A stretch of 64,000 bases of DNA, taken from contig CP046177.1 of the NCBI GenBank assembly GCA_014075215.1, positions 1,312,501 to 1,376,500 of the forward strand, in the 5' to 3' direction. The translations under genes were made by a program, and so were the position numbers. Under the pieces are notes generated by a model. The model did no database searches and was not told the DNA's origin. It saw nothing but the letters and a program-made list of their open reading frames with translations. The stretch is from Flavobacteriaceae bacterium (lineage in GTDB: Bacteria > Bacteroidota > Bacteroidia > Flavobacteriales > Flavobacteriaceae). Each line of letters opens with the position of its first letter. Within the stretch, counting starts at the first letter, position 1. Of this stretch, positions 27,955-36,488 are shown one piece after another.

Positions 27955-29066
27955 GGAAGAATTTAATCATTTTTGGTACAAGACCGGAAGCTATCAAAAT
28001 GGCTCCGTTAGTAAAAGAGTTCCAAAAAGATACAGTTCATTTTGAAACTAGAGTCTGTGTGACAGCCCAACATAGGGAAATGCTGGATCAGGTATTGGAT
28101 TTTTTTGAAATCACACCGGATTATGATCTGAATTTGATGAAACCAAATCAAAATTTGTATGACTTAACAGCTACTATAATTCAGAATTTAAAACCTATAC
28201 TGGAAGCATACAAACCTAATTATGTATTTGTTCATGGTGATACCACTACAACTATGGCAGCATCTATAGCAGGGTTTTATAACGGAGCAAAAGTATGTCA
28301 TGTGGAAGCGGGATTAAGAACAAACAATAAACTCTCCCCTTTCCCCGAAGAAATGAATAGACAAATTACGGGACGTTTATGTGATTATCATTTTGCACCT
28401 ACCATAAAATCAAAAAAAAATCTGTTACGAGAAAATATAAGTCAGAAAACCATTATCGTCACAGGAAATACGGTTATAGATGCATTGCTTCATAGTATTC
28501 ATAAAGTAAATGAAACACCCAGTAAACTCATTAGAGAATTAGATGCTACAATTAAAAATAAAGAGTTAATTTTGGTCACCGGGCATCGCCGGGAAAATCA
28601 CGGAGAAGGATTTGAAAGAATTTGTAAGGCTTTAAAACGAATAGTTCAAGATAATATAAGTAGACTAATTATTTATCCAGTTCACTTAAATCCTAAAGTA
28701 CAAGAACCCGTAAATAGAATTTTAAAAAGTGTACCTAATATATTATTAATAGACCCATTAGCCTATCAAGATTTTATTTGGCTAATGAACCGATCCAAAT
28801 TAATTCTTACTGATAGTGGAGGGGTACAAGAAGAAGCACCTAGTTTAGGGAAGCCAGTACTTGTATTAAGAGATACTACAGAAAGACCTGAAGCTGTAGA
28901 AGCAGGAACTGTTGTTCTGGTAGGTACAAATGAAGATTTAATAGTTAGAGAAGCATTAGAGCTTTTATCTAACTCACAAAGGTTCGATAGTATGTCAAAA
29001 TTGCATAATCCTTATGGAGATGGAAAAGCTTGTGCCAGAATTGTAAACTTTATAAAAGAGATATGA
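27951..29066 (+). CDS. wecB: UDP-GlcNAc 2-epimerase (non-hydrolysing)
   Basis: 371 residues with the family start NLIIFGTRPEAIKMAPLVKEF, then HGDTTTTMAASIAGFYNGAKVCHVEAGLR, GHRRENHGEGF and LTDSGGVQEEAPSLGKPVLVLR. It converts UDP-GlcNAc to UDP-ManNAc. It overlaps the next gene, a UDP-ManNAc dehydrogenase, by 4 bases, so the pair makes UDP-ManNAcA as WecB-WecC do for enterobacterial common antigen. The non-hydrolysing form is preferred over NeuC because of this neighbour. Confidence 0.94.
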   Translation: MRKNLIIFGTRPEAIKMAPLVKEFQKDTVHFETRVCVTAQHREMLDQVLDFFEITPDYDLNLMKPNQNLYDLTATIIQNLKPILEAYKPNYVFVHGDTTTTMAASIAGFYNGAKVCHVEAGLRTNNKLSPFPEEMNRQITGRLCDYHFAPTIKSKKNLLRENISQKTIIVTGNTVIDALLHSIHKVNETPSKLIRELDATIKNKELILVTGHRRENHGEGFERICKALKRIVQDNISRLIIYPVHLNPKVQEPVNRILKSVPNILLIDPLAYQDFIWLMNRSKLILTDSGGVQEEAPSLGKPVLVLRDTTERPEAVEAGTVVLVGTNEDLIVREALELLSNSQRFDSMSKLHNPYGDGKACARIVNFIKEI

Positions 29067-30268
29067 CGACCCCCGAAGTAGTTACCATAGGATTAGGATA
29101 TATTGGCTTACCAACATCTGCCTTGATAGCACAAGATAAAACCTATGTTCATGGAGTGGATATCAATCCTAAGGTTGTAGATACGATTAATAGAGGGAAA
29201 ATTCATATTGTAGAACCGGATCTGGACAAAATAGTAGCTGAAGTAGTAAGAGAAGGATATTTTAAGGCATCTACAAAACCTGTAATGGCAGGTGTATATT
29301 TAATTGTTGTTCCAACACCGTTTAAAAATGATTATGAGCCGGATATATCCTTTGTTGAAGCTGCAACTAAAGCAATTATCCCCTTGTTGAAAGCGGAAGA
29401 TTTATATATCATTGAATCTACCTCTCCGATCGGAACTACCGAAAAAATGCAGCAACTCATTTACCGCCGAAGGCCGGAATTGGAAGGCAGATTATCTATG
29501 GCATATTGTCCTGAAAGAGTTTTACCCGGTAATATCATATATGAATTAGTTCATAATGACAGGGTGATAGGAGGTATCAATGAGACTTCAGCACAAAAAG
29601 CAATTGAATTTTATTCTCAATATGTAAAGGGAAAGTTACATGCTACCAATGCTCGTACTGCAGAAATGTGCAAATTAGTAGAAAATTCGTCGAGGGATGT
29701 ACAAATAGCATTTGCTAATGAATTATCGTTAATTTGTGATAAAGCAGGGATTGATGTTTGGGAATTAATTAATTTGGCAAATAAACATCCAAGAGTACAG
29801 ATTTTACAGCCAAGCTCTGGAGTTGGAGGGCATTGTATAGCTGTAGATCCCTATTTTATAGTTTCCGATTATCCGGTTGAATCTAAAATTATACGAACGT
29901 CAAGACAGGTAAATAGTTACAAACCTCTTTGGTGTGTTGAAAAAATACAAAATGCCAAATTGCAATTTGAGTTGAATCACAGAAGAAAACCAAAAACAGC
30001 ATTAATGGGATTAGCTTTTAAGCCTAATATTGATGATTTAAGAGAATCTCCGGCGGAACATATTGTTCATAAAATATTACAGAGCGCAGGTAACGAGGAA
30101 CATTTTATTGTTGAACCCAATATCAAATCTCATTCGGTATTTGAATTAACCGATTACCATATAGCTGTTGAAAAAGCAGATATTATTGCTTTTTTAGTAG
30201 CTCATGATGAGTTTAAAAATGTAAAAATAAAAGACTCGCAAATAGTTTTGGATTTTTGTGGAGTTTAA
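29063..30268 (+). CDS. wecC: UDP-ManNAc 6-dehydrogenase
   Basis: About 401 residues from the ATG at 29063, which overlaps the wecB stop; a longer frame back to 29030 lies inside wecB. NAD motif GLGYIGLPTSALIA, YIIESTSPIGTTEKM, CPERVLPGNIIYELVHNDRVIGG and the catalytic Cys258 in GVGGHCIAVDPYFI mark it as the WecC type. The C-terminal domain has MGLAFKPNIDDLRESPAEHIV. It oxidises UDP-ManNAc to UDP-ManNAcA. Third UDP-sugar dehydrogenase of the cluster. Confidence 0.93.
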   Translation: MTTPEVVTIGLGYIGLPTSALIAQDKTYVHGVDINPKVVDTINRGKIHIVEPDLDKIVAEVVREGYFKASTKPVMAGVYLIVVPTPFKNDYEPDISFVEAATKAIIPLLKAEDLYIIESTSPIGTTEKMQQLIYRRRPELEGRLSMAYCPERVLPGNIIYELVHNDRVIGGINETSAQKAIEFYSQYVKGKLHATNARTAEMCKLVENSSRDVQIAFANELSLICDKAGIDVWELINLANKHPRVQILQPSSGVGGHCIAVDPYFIVSDYPVESKIIRTSRQVNSYKPLWCVEKIQNAKLQFELNHRRKPKTALMGLAFKPNIDDLRESPAEHIVHKILQSAGNEEHFIVEPNIKSHSVFELTDYHIAVEKADIIAFLVAHDEFKNVKIKDSQIVLDFCGV

Positions 30269-30280
30269 AGACATAAAAGA

Positions 30281-32017
30281 ATGAAAGTAAGAGCTATCAT
30301 ACAAGCCAGAATGTTAAGTAGTAGATTAAGAGGTAAATCTTTAATGTCAGTTTCTGAAAAACCTCTATTGTACAGAGTGGTAGAGAATGTGAAAAAGTTA
30401 AAATTTGTAGATGAAATTTTCATTGCCACATCTACATTGGAAGCCGATGAACCTATTGTGTCTGCAGCGCATTCGTTGAATGTTCAAGTTTGTCAGGGTA
30501 GTAGCCTGAATGTTCTTAACCGCTTTATAAAGGCAAGTGAAGGCCTGAATGATGAGGATATAATTGTCAGACTTACTGCCGATAACCCTATTATGATCTC
30601 CAGTATTGCGGAGGCTGTTTTCGAAAAATCAATTCATAAGGATTATACAGCCATTGATGGCTTGTCACATATTGTCCCGGAGTTTGTGAAAGTAGGAGCT
30701 TTGAAGAAAGTGTATGAAATTAGCCGGAATCCCGTTGATATTGAGCATGTAACACCTTTTTTCAGAAGAAAAGAAGGTAGCGAAATCTTTGATGTTGAGT
30801 TGCTGTCCGGTGAGTTTATGGGATTACGCCCTGATTTGGATAAATTTCTTACGATCGATACAAAAAAAGATTTGGTTCGATTAGAAAAAATACTAGGTGA
30901 ATCTTCTATCGATTCTCTGGAAAACTTATACTGCTTTTTAGATGAAAATATCAAAAAAGGATTGGATTCTGAAATCCCGGTTGCCAATTTAAACGGCACA
31001 CTGGTTGGTGAGAATTTCCCAACATTCGTCATAGCAGAGATAGGACAGAACCACAATGGTTCAATTGATCTGGCAAAGAAGTTAATCGACATGTCTCAAA
31101 GGTGCGGAGCAAGCGCAGTGAAGTTCCAAAAAAGAGATATTCCTTCCGAATTAACAAAAGCAGCATTTGACAGAATCTACGACAATCCAAATTCGTTTGG
31201 AAGAACTTACGGAGAACACAGAATGTTTTTGGAACTATCAGAGGAAGAACACAAAGAGCTTAAAGAATATTGTGATCTGATCGGAATGACTTATTTCTGT
31301 ACACCTTGTGATGTTCTGTCTGTTGAATTGTTAGAGAGAATCGGCTGTCCGTTTTATAAAGTTGCTTCCAGAGATCTGACCAATATTCCATTATTAGAAA
31401 AGTTAGGAGCCATAGAAAAACCTGTCATTATTTCTACCGGGATGGCTTCATTAGATGATATAGATCAGGCTCTTGAAGCGCTGAATTTACCAAAAGATAA
31501 AGTACTGATAACGCAGTGTACCTCACAGTATCCGTGTGATGTCAGGAATGTAAACCTGAGAGTCATGGATACATTAAGAAGTAAATACAAAGTTAATATA
31601 GGCTTATCAGATCATACTTCAGGTGTTATTATTTCTGCGGCTGCTTCTTGTATGGGAGCCACCTTAATAGAAAAACATGTGACACTAGACAGAACAATGA
31701 AGGGAACAGACCAGCCGGGATCTCTTGAAGAAAGTGGTTTGAGTAAATTGATTGATTATATAAGAGGCATAGAGTTAGCAAAGGGTAGTGGTATTAAAAA
31801 GGTAAACCCTGCAACGCAACAGGCAAAAGAGAAATTAGCCAGAAGCCTTACGTCTCGTGTCGACATAAAAAAAGGAGAAATTGTGTCTGAAGACAAACTT
31901 TGTTTAAAATCTCCGGGAACAGGAATGAAATGGGTTGAACGCGATAAGATTCTCAATAAAAAAGCAGTTAAAGATATTCCCGCAGATGTAACGTTAGAAT
32001 TGAGTGATTTTGAATAA
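30281..32017 (+). CDS. Fused cytidylyltransferase-like and nonulosonate (NeuB-like) synthase
   Basis: 578 residues with three parts. Residues 1 to about 235 are an SpsF-type cytidylyltransferase-like domain, beginning VRAIIQARMLSSRLRGKSL, with RLTADNPIM and FLTIDTKKDL. Residues about 245-505 are a NeuB synthase barrel (FVIAEIGQNHNGSIDLAKKL, AVKFQKRD, PFYKVASRDLTN, ISTGMAS, QCTSQYPCD, GLSDHTSG, EKHVTLDR), which condenses PEP with a 6-carbon sugar or its phosphate. Residues about 515-575 are a SAF/antifreeze-like domain (RSLTSRVDIKKGEIV, LKSPGTGM). Separate SpsF and SpsE proteins of this type occur in Bacillus; here they are one chain. A KdsC-like phosphatase follows, suggesting that the product is a 9-phosphate as in KDN synthesis. 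Confidence 0.9.
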   Translation: MKVRAIIQARMLSSRLRGKSLMSVSEKPLLYRVVENVKKLKFVDEIFIATSTLEADEPIVSAAHSLNVQVCQGSSLNVLNRFIKASEGLNDEDIIVRLTADNPIMISSIAEAVFEKSIHKDYTAIDGLSHIVPEFVKVGALKKVYEISRNPVDIEHVTPFFRRKEGSEIFDVELLSGEFMGLRPDLDKFLTIDTKKDLVRLEKILGESSIDSLENLYCFLDENIKKGLDSEIPVANLNGTLVGENFPTFVIAEIGQNHNGSIDLAKKLIDMSQRCGASAVKFQKRDIPSELTKAAFDRIYDNPNSFGRTYGEHRMFLELSEEEHKELKEYCDLIGMTYFCTPCDVLSVELLERIGCPFYKVASRDLTNIPLLEKLGAIEKPVIISTGMASLDDIDQALEALNLPKDKVLITQCTSQYPCDVRNVNLRVMDTLRSKYKVNIGLSDHTSGVIISAAASCMGATLIEKHVTLDRTMKGTDQPGSLEESGLSKLIDYIRGIELAKGSGIKKVNPATQQAKEKLARSLTSRVDIKKGEIVSEDKLCLKSPGTGMKWVERDKILNKKAVKDIPADVTLELSDFE

Positions 32018-32531
32018 TATAAGGCTTTTTTTAACGGATATTGACGGAGTTTGGACCGATGGAGGAATGTACTATGATGAAAAAGGGAACGAATATAAAA
32101 AGTTCAATACTTCCGATAGTGCAGGAATCCTTTTCTGCAGATTGATAAGCATACATACGGGTATCATTACCGGAGAAAATAGCATGGCCGTAAAGAAAAG
32201 AGCAGAAAAATTAAAAATTGAACATTGCTTTCTGGGAATTAAAGATAAAGTTTCAATTGCTGAAAAATTATTGGAAGAGTTACGTTTAAACTGGAATGAG
32301 GTTGCCTATGTTGGAGATGATATCAACGATATTGAATTGTTAAAAAAAGTAGGTTTGAGTGCCAGTCCGGTAAGTGCTTCGGAATATGTAAAAGAATTGG
32401 TTGACTGGGTAATTCCTGTCAAAGGAGGTGATGGTGTTTTCAGACATTTTGTGGAGAAATACCTGAAAGAACAAAACCTGTTAGAAAAAGTCTTAGCTAA
32501 GTATTTGAAATCTAAAGAATTTAAGCAATGA
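32004..32531 (+). CDS. KdsC-like HAD phosphatase (nonulosonate 9-phosphate phosphatase candidate)
   Basis: 175 residues of the small tetrameric KdsC branch of the HAD superfamily. The nucleophile motif is FLTDIDGVWTDGGMYY (Asp12 and Asp14 from the GTG at 32004), then TGENSMAVKKRAEKL and the metal motif VGDDINDIELL. The family removes phosphate from KDO-8-P or from nonulosonate 9-phosphates. The start is a GTG overlapping the upstream synthase by 14 bases; a TTG at 32010 is an alternative. Position directly after the NeuB-like fusion argues for dephosphorylation of its product, but this is inference from context. Confidence 0.85.
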   Translation: MILNNIRLFLTDIDGVWTDGGMYYDEKGNEYKKFNTSDSAGILFCRLISIHTGIITGENSMAVKKRAEKLKIEHCFLGIKDKVSIAEKLLEELRLNWNEVAYVGDDINDIELLKKVGLSASPVSASEYVKELVDWVIPVKGGDGVFRHFVEKYLKEQNLLEKVLAKYLKSKEFKQ

Positions 32532-33475
32532 CATTTTTAATTATTGGCGGCGGTTCTATAGGTCAAAGACATTTAAAGAATTTAAAGTCTTTGGGATACG
32601 GTGATCTATATTGCTTTAAACGTAATTTTTCTTCGGATTTTGAAAACAAGTTTCACTGTACTGTAATTACTACCCTTGAAGAGGTTGAAGAGTTAAAACC
32701 GGAAATGATGGTTATTTGCAATCCAACATCCATGCATATAGAATGGGTTAAAATAGCGAACGATCTAAAAGCACATGTTTTTGTTGAAAAACCTTTGACA
32801 CATTCCCAAGATCAATTGGAGTTCATTCAAAAGGAATGGCAAAACAACTCTGTATTCTTTATCGGGTTTATGCTTCGTTATCATCCCCTGGTGAAAAAAA
32901 TAAAGGAGTTAATTGATTCGGAAAAGCTAGGTAGAATCTATTCGTCAAGATTGGAATTTGGAAGCTGGCTACCTTATTGGCACTCCTGGGAAGATTATAA
33001 AATATCGTATGCTTCCAACAAAGATATGGGAGGAGGAGTTATCAACACCATTACACATGAACTTGACTTAGCTCAGTATTTTTTCGGAAACCCCCAAAAT
33101 GTTAAATCAGTTAAGTTTAATACAAACATCCTGGATATTGATGTCGAAGAAATTGCAGAAAGTATTTTTATTTATGAAGACAAATTAGTTTCCCTGCATG
33201 TAGATTTCTTGCAAAAAGATTATGACAGATCAGTTAAGATTCTGGGCGAGAAAGGAAAAATAATTTGGGATTGGCACACCCATATTGTGCACGTTCAATT
33301 GCATAAAGATACAGACGAAAAATACGAGTTACACGATTTTGATGTAAATCAATTGTATATTGATGAAATAAACGATTTTATCAACTTAATAAAAACAAAT
33401 ACACTCAATCATTCATTAGATTTCGATCATGCGGTTTCCAATACTGAGTTGATGTTGGCAATTCATAACGACTAG
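32528..33475 (+). CDS. Gfo/Idh/MocA family oxidoreductase
   Basis: 315 residues. The N-terminal Rossmann fold starts FLIIGGGSIGQRHLKNL. The EKP motif is VEKPLTHS near 84-91, and a C-terminal alpha/beta domain has MGGGVINTITHELDLAQYFFG. The family oxidises or reduces sugar or sugar-nucleotide hydroxyls with NAD(P). It overlaps the phosphatase gene by 4 bases and so belongs to the nonulosonate block. Substrate unknown; an oxidation step that diversifies the nonulosonate or its precursor is a reasonable guess. Confidence 0.85.
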   Translation: MTFLIIGGGSIGQRHLKNLKSLGYGDLYCFKRNFSSDFENKFHCTVITTLEEVEELKPEMMVICNPTSMHIEWVKIANDLKAHVFVEKPLTHSQDQLEFIQKEWQNNSVFFIGFMLRYHPLVKKIKELIDSEKLGRIYSSRLEFGSWLPYWHSWEDYKISYASNKDMGGGVINTITHELDLAQYFFGNPQNVKSVKFNTNILDIDVEEIAESIFIYEDKLVSLHVDFLQKDYDRSVKILGEKGKIIWDWHTHIVHVQLHKDTDEKYELHDFDVNQLYIDEINDFINLIKTNTLNHSLDFDHAVSNTELMLAIHND

Positions 33476-33521
33476 AATATGATAAGTATAATAATTAATT
33501 CTAGCTATAAAAAAATATAAA

Positions 33522-34346
33522 ATGGACAAAAATAAAAACTATAACATTTTAGCTGATGAAATATACATAGGTGAAGGTGTTAGAATCCAAGACGGTATTA
33601 CTATAAGTGGAAGCTATGATTATGCCTCACAAACAACCATACCCGCTAAAAAAGTCGTGATAGGCGATGGTGCCTATCTTGGTCATGATATTGAGATCGT
33701 TTGTCCTTCTATTGAAATAGGAGATTATACGATGATTAGAGAAAATACTGTTATTTCAGGAAATAAAGAAGCAAAAATTGGAAGCTGTTGTTGGATTGGA
33801 CCCAACTGTATTCTGAATACTCATGGAGGGCTTTATCTTGGGAATGGCGTTGGAGTAGGAGCACGTAGTCAACTTTGGACACATATGCGTTTTGGCGACA
33901 CATTACAAGGATGTAAATGGGAATCAGAATCCCCACTAATAGTAGATGATGATGTTTGGTTTGTTGGCCACTGTCTAGTATCACCCATTCATGCTAAAGC
34001 AAAAAGTATGGCAATGTTAGGTTCTGTAGTAACTCGTGATATGGAAGAAAATCATATCTACGCTGGTGTTCCGGCACGTGATATAACAGAAAAGCTTGGT
34101 AATCAGTATGAAGATGTCTCAATTGAGGAGAAATACAAGATAATGCAACAAAAGTTAAAAGAGTTTTATAAAATTAACCCTAATTATCCAAGATCTATAG
34201 TAATAGTAAAAGATTCAGTAGATAGTAAAGAAAACAATAAAACAGTATTTAATGTTTCTGACAGAACATATACTAAGAGGTTGACTAATGAAGAAATAGA
34301 ATTTATGAAATTTTTACTTGTTACAATTAAGTTTTATCCAAATTGA
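33522..34346 (+). CDS. Hexapeptide-repeat acyltransferase-like protein
   Basis: 274 residues. The first about 195 form a left-handed beta-helix with hexapeptide repeats (VVIGDGAYLGHDIEIV, IGDYTMIRENTVISG, IGPNCILNTHGGLYLGNGVGVGA) and end with a trimeric acyltransferase signature (GSVVTRDMEENHIYAGVPARDI). The C-terminal 75 residues are a charged, mostly helical extension of unknown role. Members usually transfer acetyl from acetyl-CoA to a sugar. The following gene begins at its stop, so the two are coupled. Substrate not predictable. Confidence 0.83.
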   Translation: MDKNKNYNILADEIYIGEGVRIQDGITISGSYDYASQTTIPAKKVVIGDGAYLGHDIEIVCPSIEIGDYTMIRENTVISGNKEAKIGSCCWIGPNCILNTHGGLYLGNGVGVGARSQLWTHMRFGDTLQGCKWESESPLIVDDDVWFVGHCLVSPIHAKAKSMAMLGSVVTRDMEENHIYAGVPARDITEKLGNQYEDVSIEEKYKIMQQKLKEFYKINPNYPRSIVIVKDSVDSKENNKTVFNVSDRTYTKRLTNEEIEFMKFLLVTIKFYPN

Positions 34347-34351
34347 AAAGA

Positions 34352-35623
34352 ATGAGAAATAAAATTGAAAAGTATTTTGATCGCTTATGGCCTATTAACC
34401 GGAGTCTCACGGGAAAAGGGAATAGAAAATCTCTGCAAATACTTTCGGAGATTATACCTTTGGAAATTAAAGAAATACCTTCAGGGTCAAAATGCTTTGA
34501 TTGGACAGTTCCTCCTGAATGGAATGTTAAAGAAGCATGGATAAAAGATGAAAAAGGAAATGAAATTATAAACTTTAAGGAAAATAATTTACATCTGCTG
34601 GGGTATTCCGAACCCTTTGAAAGTTTGCTTACTTACAATGAACTGAAAGAGCATTTGTATACTATACCGCATCAGCCTGATTTAATTCCCTATATGACAT
34701 CATACTACAATAGAAGGTGGGGGTTTTGTTTATCGCATAATGAATTTGAGAAATTAGATAAATCTGTAAAATATCAAATAAAAATTGATTCAAAATTTGA
34801 TAAAAATGGATTTATGACAATCTCAGATTTGATTTTAAGAGGAAAAACAGACGAAGAAGTTTTATTTACAACCTATATTTGTCACCCTTCTTTAGCAAAT
34901 AATGAGTTATCAGGTCCTTTAGTTACAGCATTTATATACAACCAATTAAAAGATAAAGATTTATACTATACTTACAGGTTTGTTTTTGTGCCGGAAACTA
35001 TTGGAAGTATTTATTACCTTTCTATGAATGGCGATTATCTTAAAGAAAAATTAGTAGCCGGATTTGTAGTGACGTGTATTGGAGATGACGGTAATTTCAC
35101 TTACAAAAAAAGCAGGAGAGGAAATGCTTTATCAGATAGAGCAGTAAAAACTGTATTAAGTCAGACTGAAGAAGATTATACTATATTAAATTACACTCCC
35201 ATAGGATCGGAAGAAAGGCAGTACTGTTCACCGGGGTTAAATCTTCCTGTAGGATCTCTTATGCGTACCATGTATGGTGTTTATCCTGAGTACCATACTT
35301 CTGCTGACAACAAAGGGTTTATTAGTTTTGATGCAATGGAAAAGTCTGTAATGAAATATTTAGAAATAGTTCATTTGATAGAGAACAACAAAAAATATAT
35401 AAATCTGTTCCCATATTGTGAACCACGACTTGGAAAAAGAGGTTTGTACCCCACTATAGGTTCTCAAAAGGAAAAAGAATTAGAAGTAAAAGCTATGATG
35501 TGGATATTAAATTTGGCTGATGGAAAACATGACTTGATCGATATTATTGAGTCAAGTAAAATAGATTATCAAGTAATGATAAAAATTGCTAAAAATTTAT
35601 TAATAAATAGAATCATTAAATAA
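34352..35623 (+). CDS. DUF4910/M28-like aminopeptidase-fold protein
   Basis: About 423 residues from the ATG at 34352; a TTG at 34343 overlaps the previous stop and is possible. The start NKIEKYFDRLWPINRSLTGKGN and the block FTTYICHPSLANNELSGP, with RFVFVPETIGSI and GSEERQYCSPGLNLPVGS, mark the DUF4910/DUF2172 family. This family has an M28 metallopeptidase-like fold with a C-terminal winged-helix-like part (about 375-423). The His, Asp/Asn and Glu residues expected for metal binding appear in the blocks named (CHPS, PETIG). These proteins recur in surface-polysaccharide clusters, but their substrate is unknown to me. An amidase acting on an amino-acid or acyl group of the sugar chain is possible. 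Confidence 0.78.
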   Translation: MRNKIEKYFDRLWPINRSLTGKGNRKSLQILSEIIPLEIKEIPSGSKCFDWTVPPEWNVKEAWIKDEKGNEIINFKENNLHLLGYSEPFESLLTYNELKEHLYTIPHQPDLIPYMTSYYNRRWGFCLSHNEFEKLDKSVKYQIKIDSKFDKNGFMTISDLILRGKTDEEVLFTTYICHPSLANNELSGPLVTAFIYNQLKDKDLYYTYRFVFVPETIGSIYYLSMNGDYLKEKLVAGFVVTCIGDDGNFTYKKSRRGNALSDRAVKTVLSQTEEDYTILNYTPIGSEERQYCSPGLNLPVGSLMRTMYGVYPEYHTSADNKGFISFDAMEKSVMKYLEIVHLIENNKKYINLFPYCEPRLGKRGLYPTIGSQKEKELEVKAMMWILNLADGKHDLIDIIESSKIDYQVMIKIAKNLLINRIIK

Positions 35624-35637
35624 AGTAAAGAGTCAAT

Positions 35638-36444
35638 ATGAAAAAAATCCAGAAATTATTCTCTCTTCAAGGGAAAAATGTAGTAGTTGCAGGTGGTGCA
35701 GGGCAGATTGGTTTTGCTATGGTACAGATTCTGGCAGATGCAGGAGCTATGATTTACATTGCGGATATTGACAGTGAAATGGCAACAGAGAAGATAGAAA
35801 AAGATACAAGCTTAAAAGACAAAGTAAAAGTCGTAAAGCTCGATGTTTCTAACTCTGATTCAATTGCAGGGTTTGATAAAGATTTAGGAGGGATTCCTGT
35901 TCACGGTTTGGTCAATTGTTTTCACTTTAAAGGAAATACGAGGAAGCTGGATACAACATCCAATTTCTTCTCAGGCTTTGAACACTACCCCGAGGAAGCC
36001 TGGAATTTGGTACACGACGTAAATTTGAAAGGAAGTTTTTTACTGAGTCAGAAATTATTACCTAAGATGAAAAACAACAATGCTTCCATAGTAAATATTT
36101 CCTCTACCTATGGCATTGTGAGTGCAAACAAGAGTATTTACGGAACTTCCGGAATCAACTCGCCGGTAGCCTATGCTACCTCTAAAGCAGCATTGATCAA
36201 TTTAACCAGATATATGGCAACTCATTTGGCTGACGAAGGCATTCGGGTAAATTGCCTAAGTCCGGGAGGTGTTTTTAACAATCAAGCAGAAGATTTCTTA
36301 AAGAATTACTGTGATAAAACCCCATTAAAAAGAATGGCAAAAGCAGAAGATTACCAGGGAGCAATAGTGTATCTGATAAGTAGTGCATCTTCATACATGA
36401 CAGGTGCTAATTTAGTAGTTGACGGTGGGTGGACTGCCTGGTAA
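35638..36444 (+). CDS. Short-chain dehydrogenase/reductase
   Basis: 268 residues of the classical SDR type. The NAD(P) motif is VVAGGAGQIGFA near 17-28, NISSTYG near 158-164, and the catalytic Tyr and Lys sit in SPVAYATSKAAL. The C-terminus has the usual MTGANLVVDGGWTAW. An insertion around residues 100-120 (DTTSNFFSGFEHYP) is larger than in simple members. It probably reduces or oxidises a keto-sugar intermediate of the nonulosonate block. Substrate unknown. It follows the DUF4910 gene by 14 bases. Confidence 0.88.
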   Translation: MKKIQKLFSLQGKNVVVAGGAGQIGFAMVQILADAGAMIYIADIDSEMATEKIEKDTSLKDKVKVVKLDVSNSDSIAGFDKDLGGIPVHGLVNCFHFKGNTRKLDTTSNFFSGFEHYPEEAWNLVHDVNLKGSFLLSQKLLPKMKNNNASIVNISSTYGIVSANKSIYGTSGINSPVAYATSKAALINLTRYMATHLADEGIRVNCLSPGGVFNNQAEDFLKNYCDKTPLKRMAKAEDYQGAIVYLISSASSYMTGANLVVDGGWTAW

Positions 36445-36488
36445 ATTTCTTTCTAATACCTTTAACTAGCTAAATACAAATATTCATA

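Noticed and set aside
27951..29066. Hydrolysing epimerase NeuC feeding the nonulosonate synthase
   Set aside because: The sequence and the overlapping UDP-ManNAc dehydrogenase fit the non-hydrolysing WecB type better.
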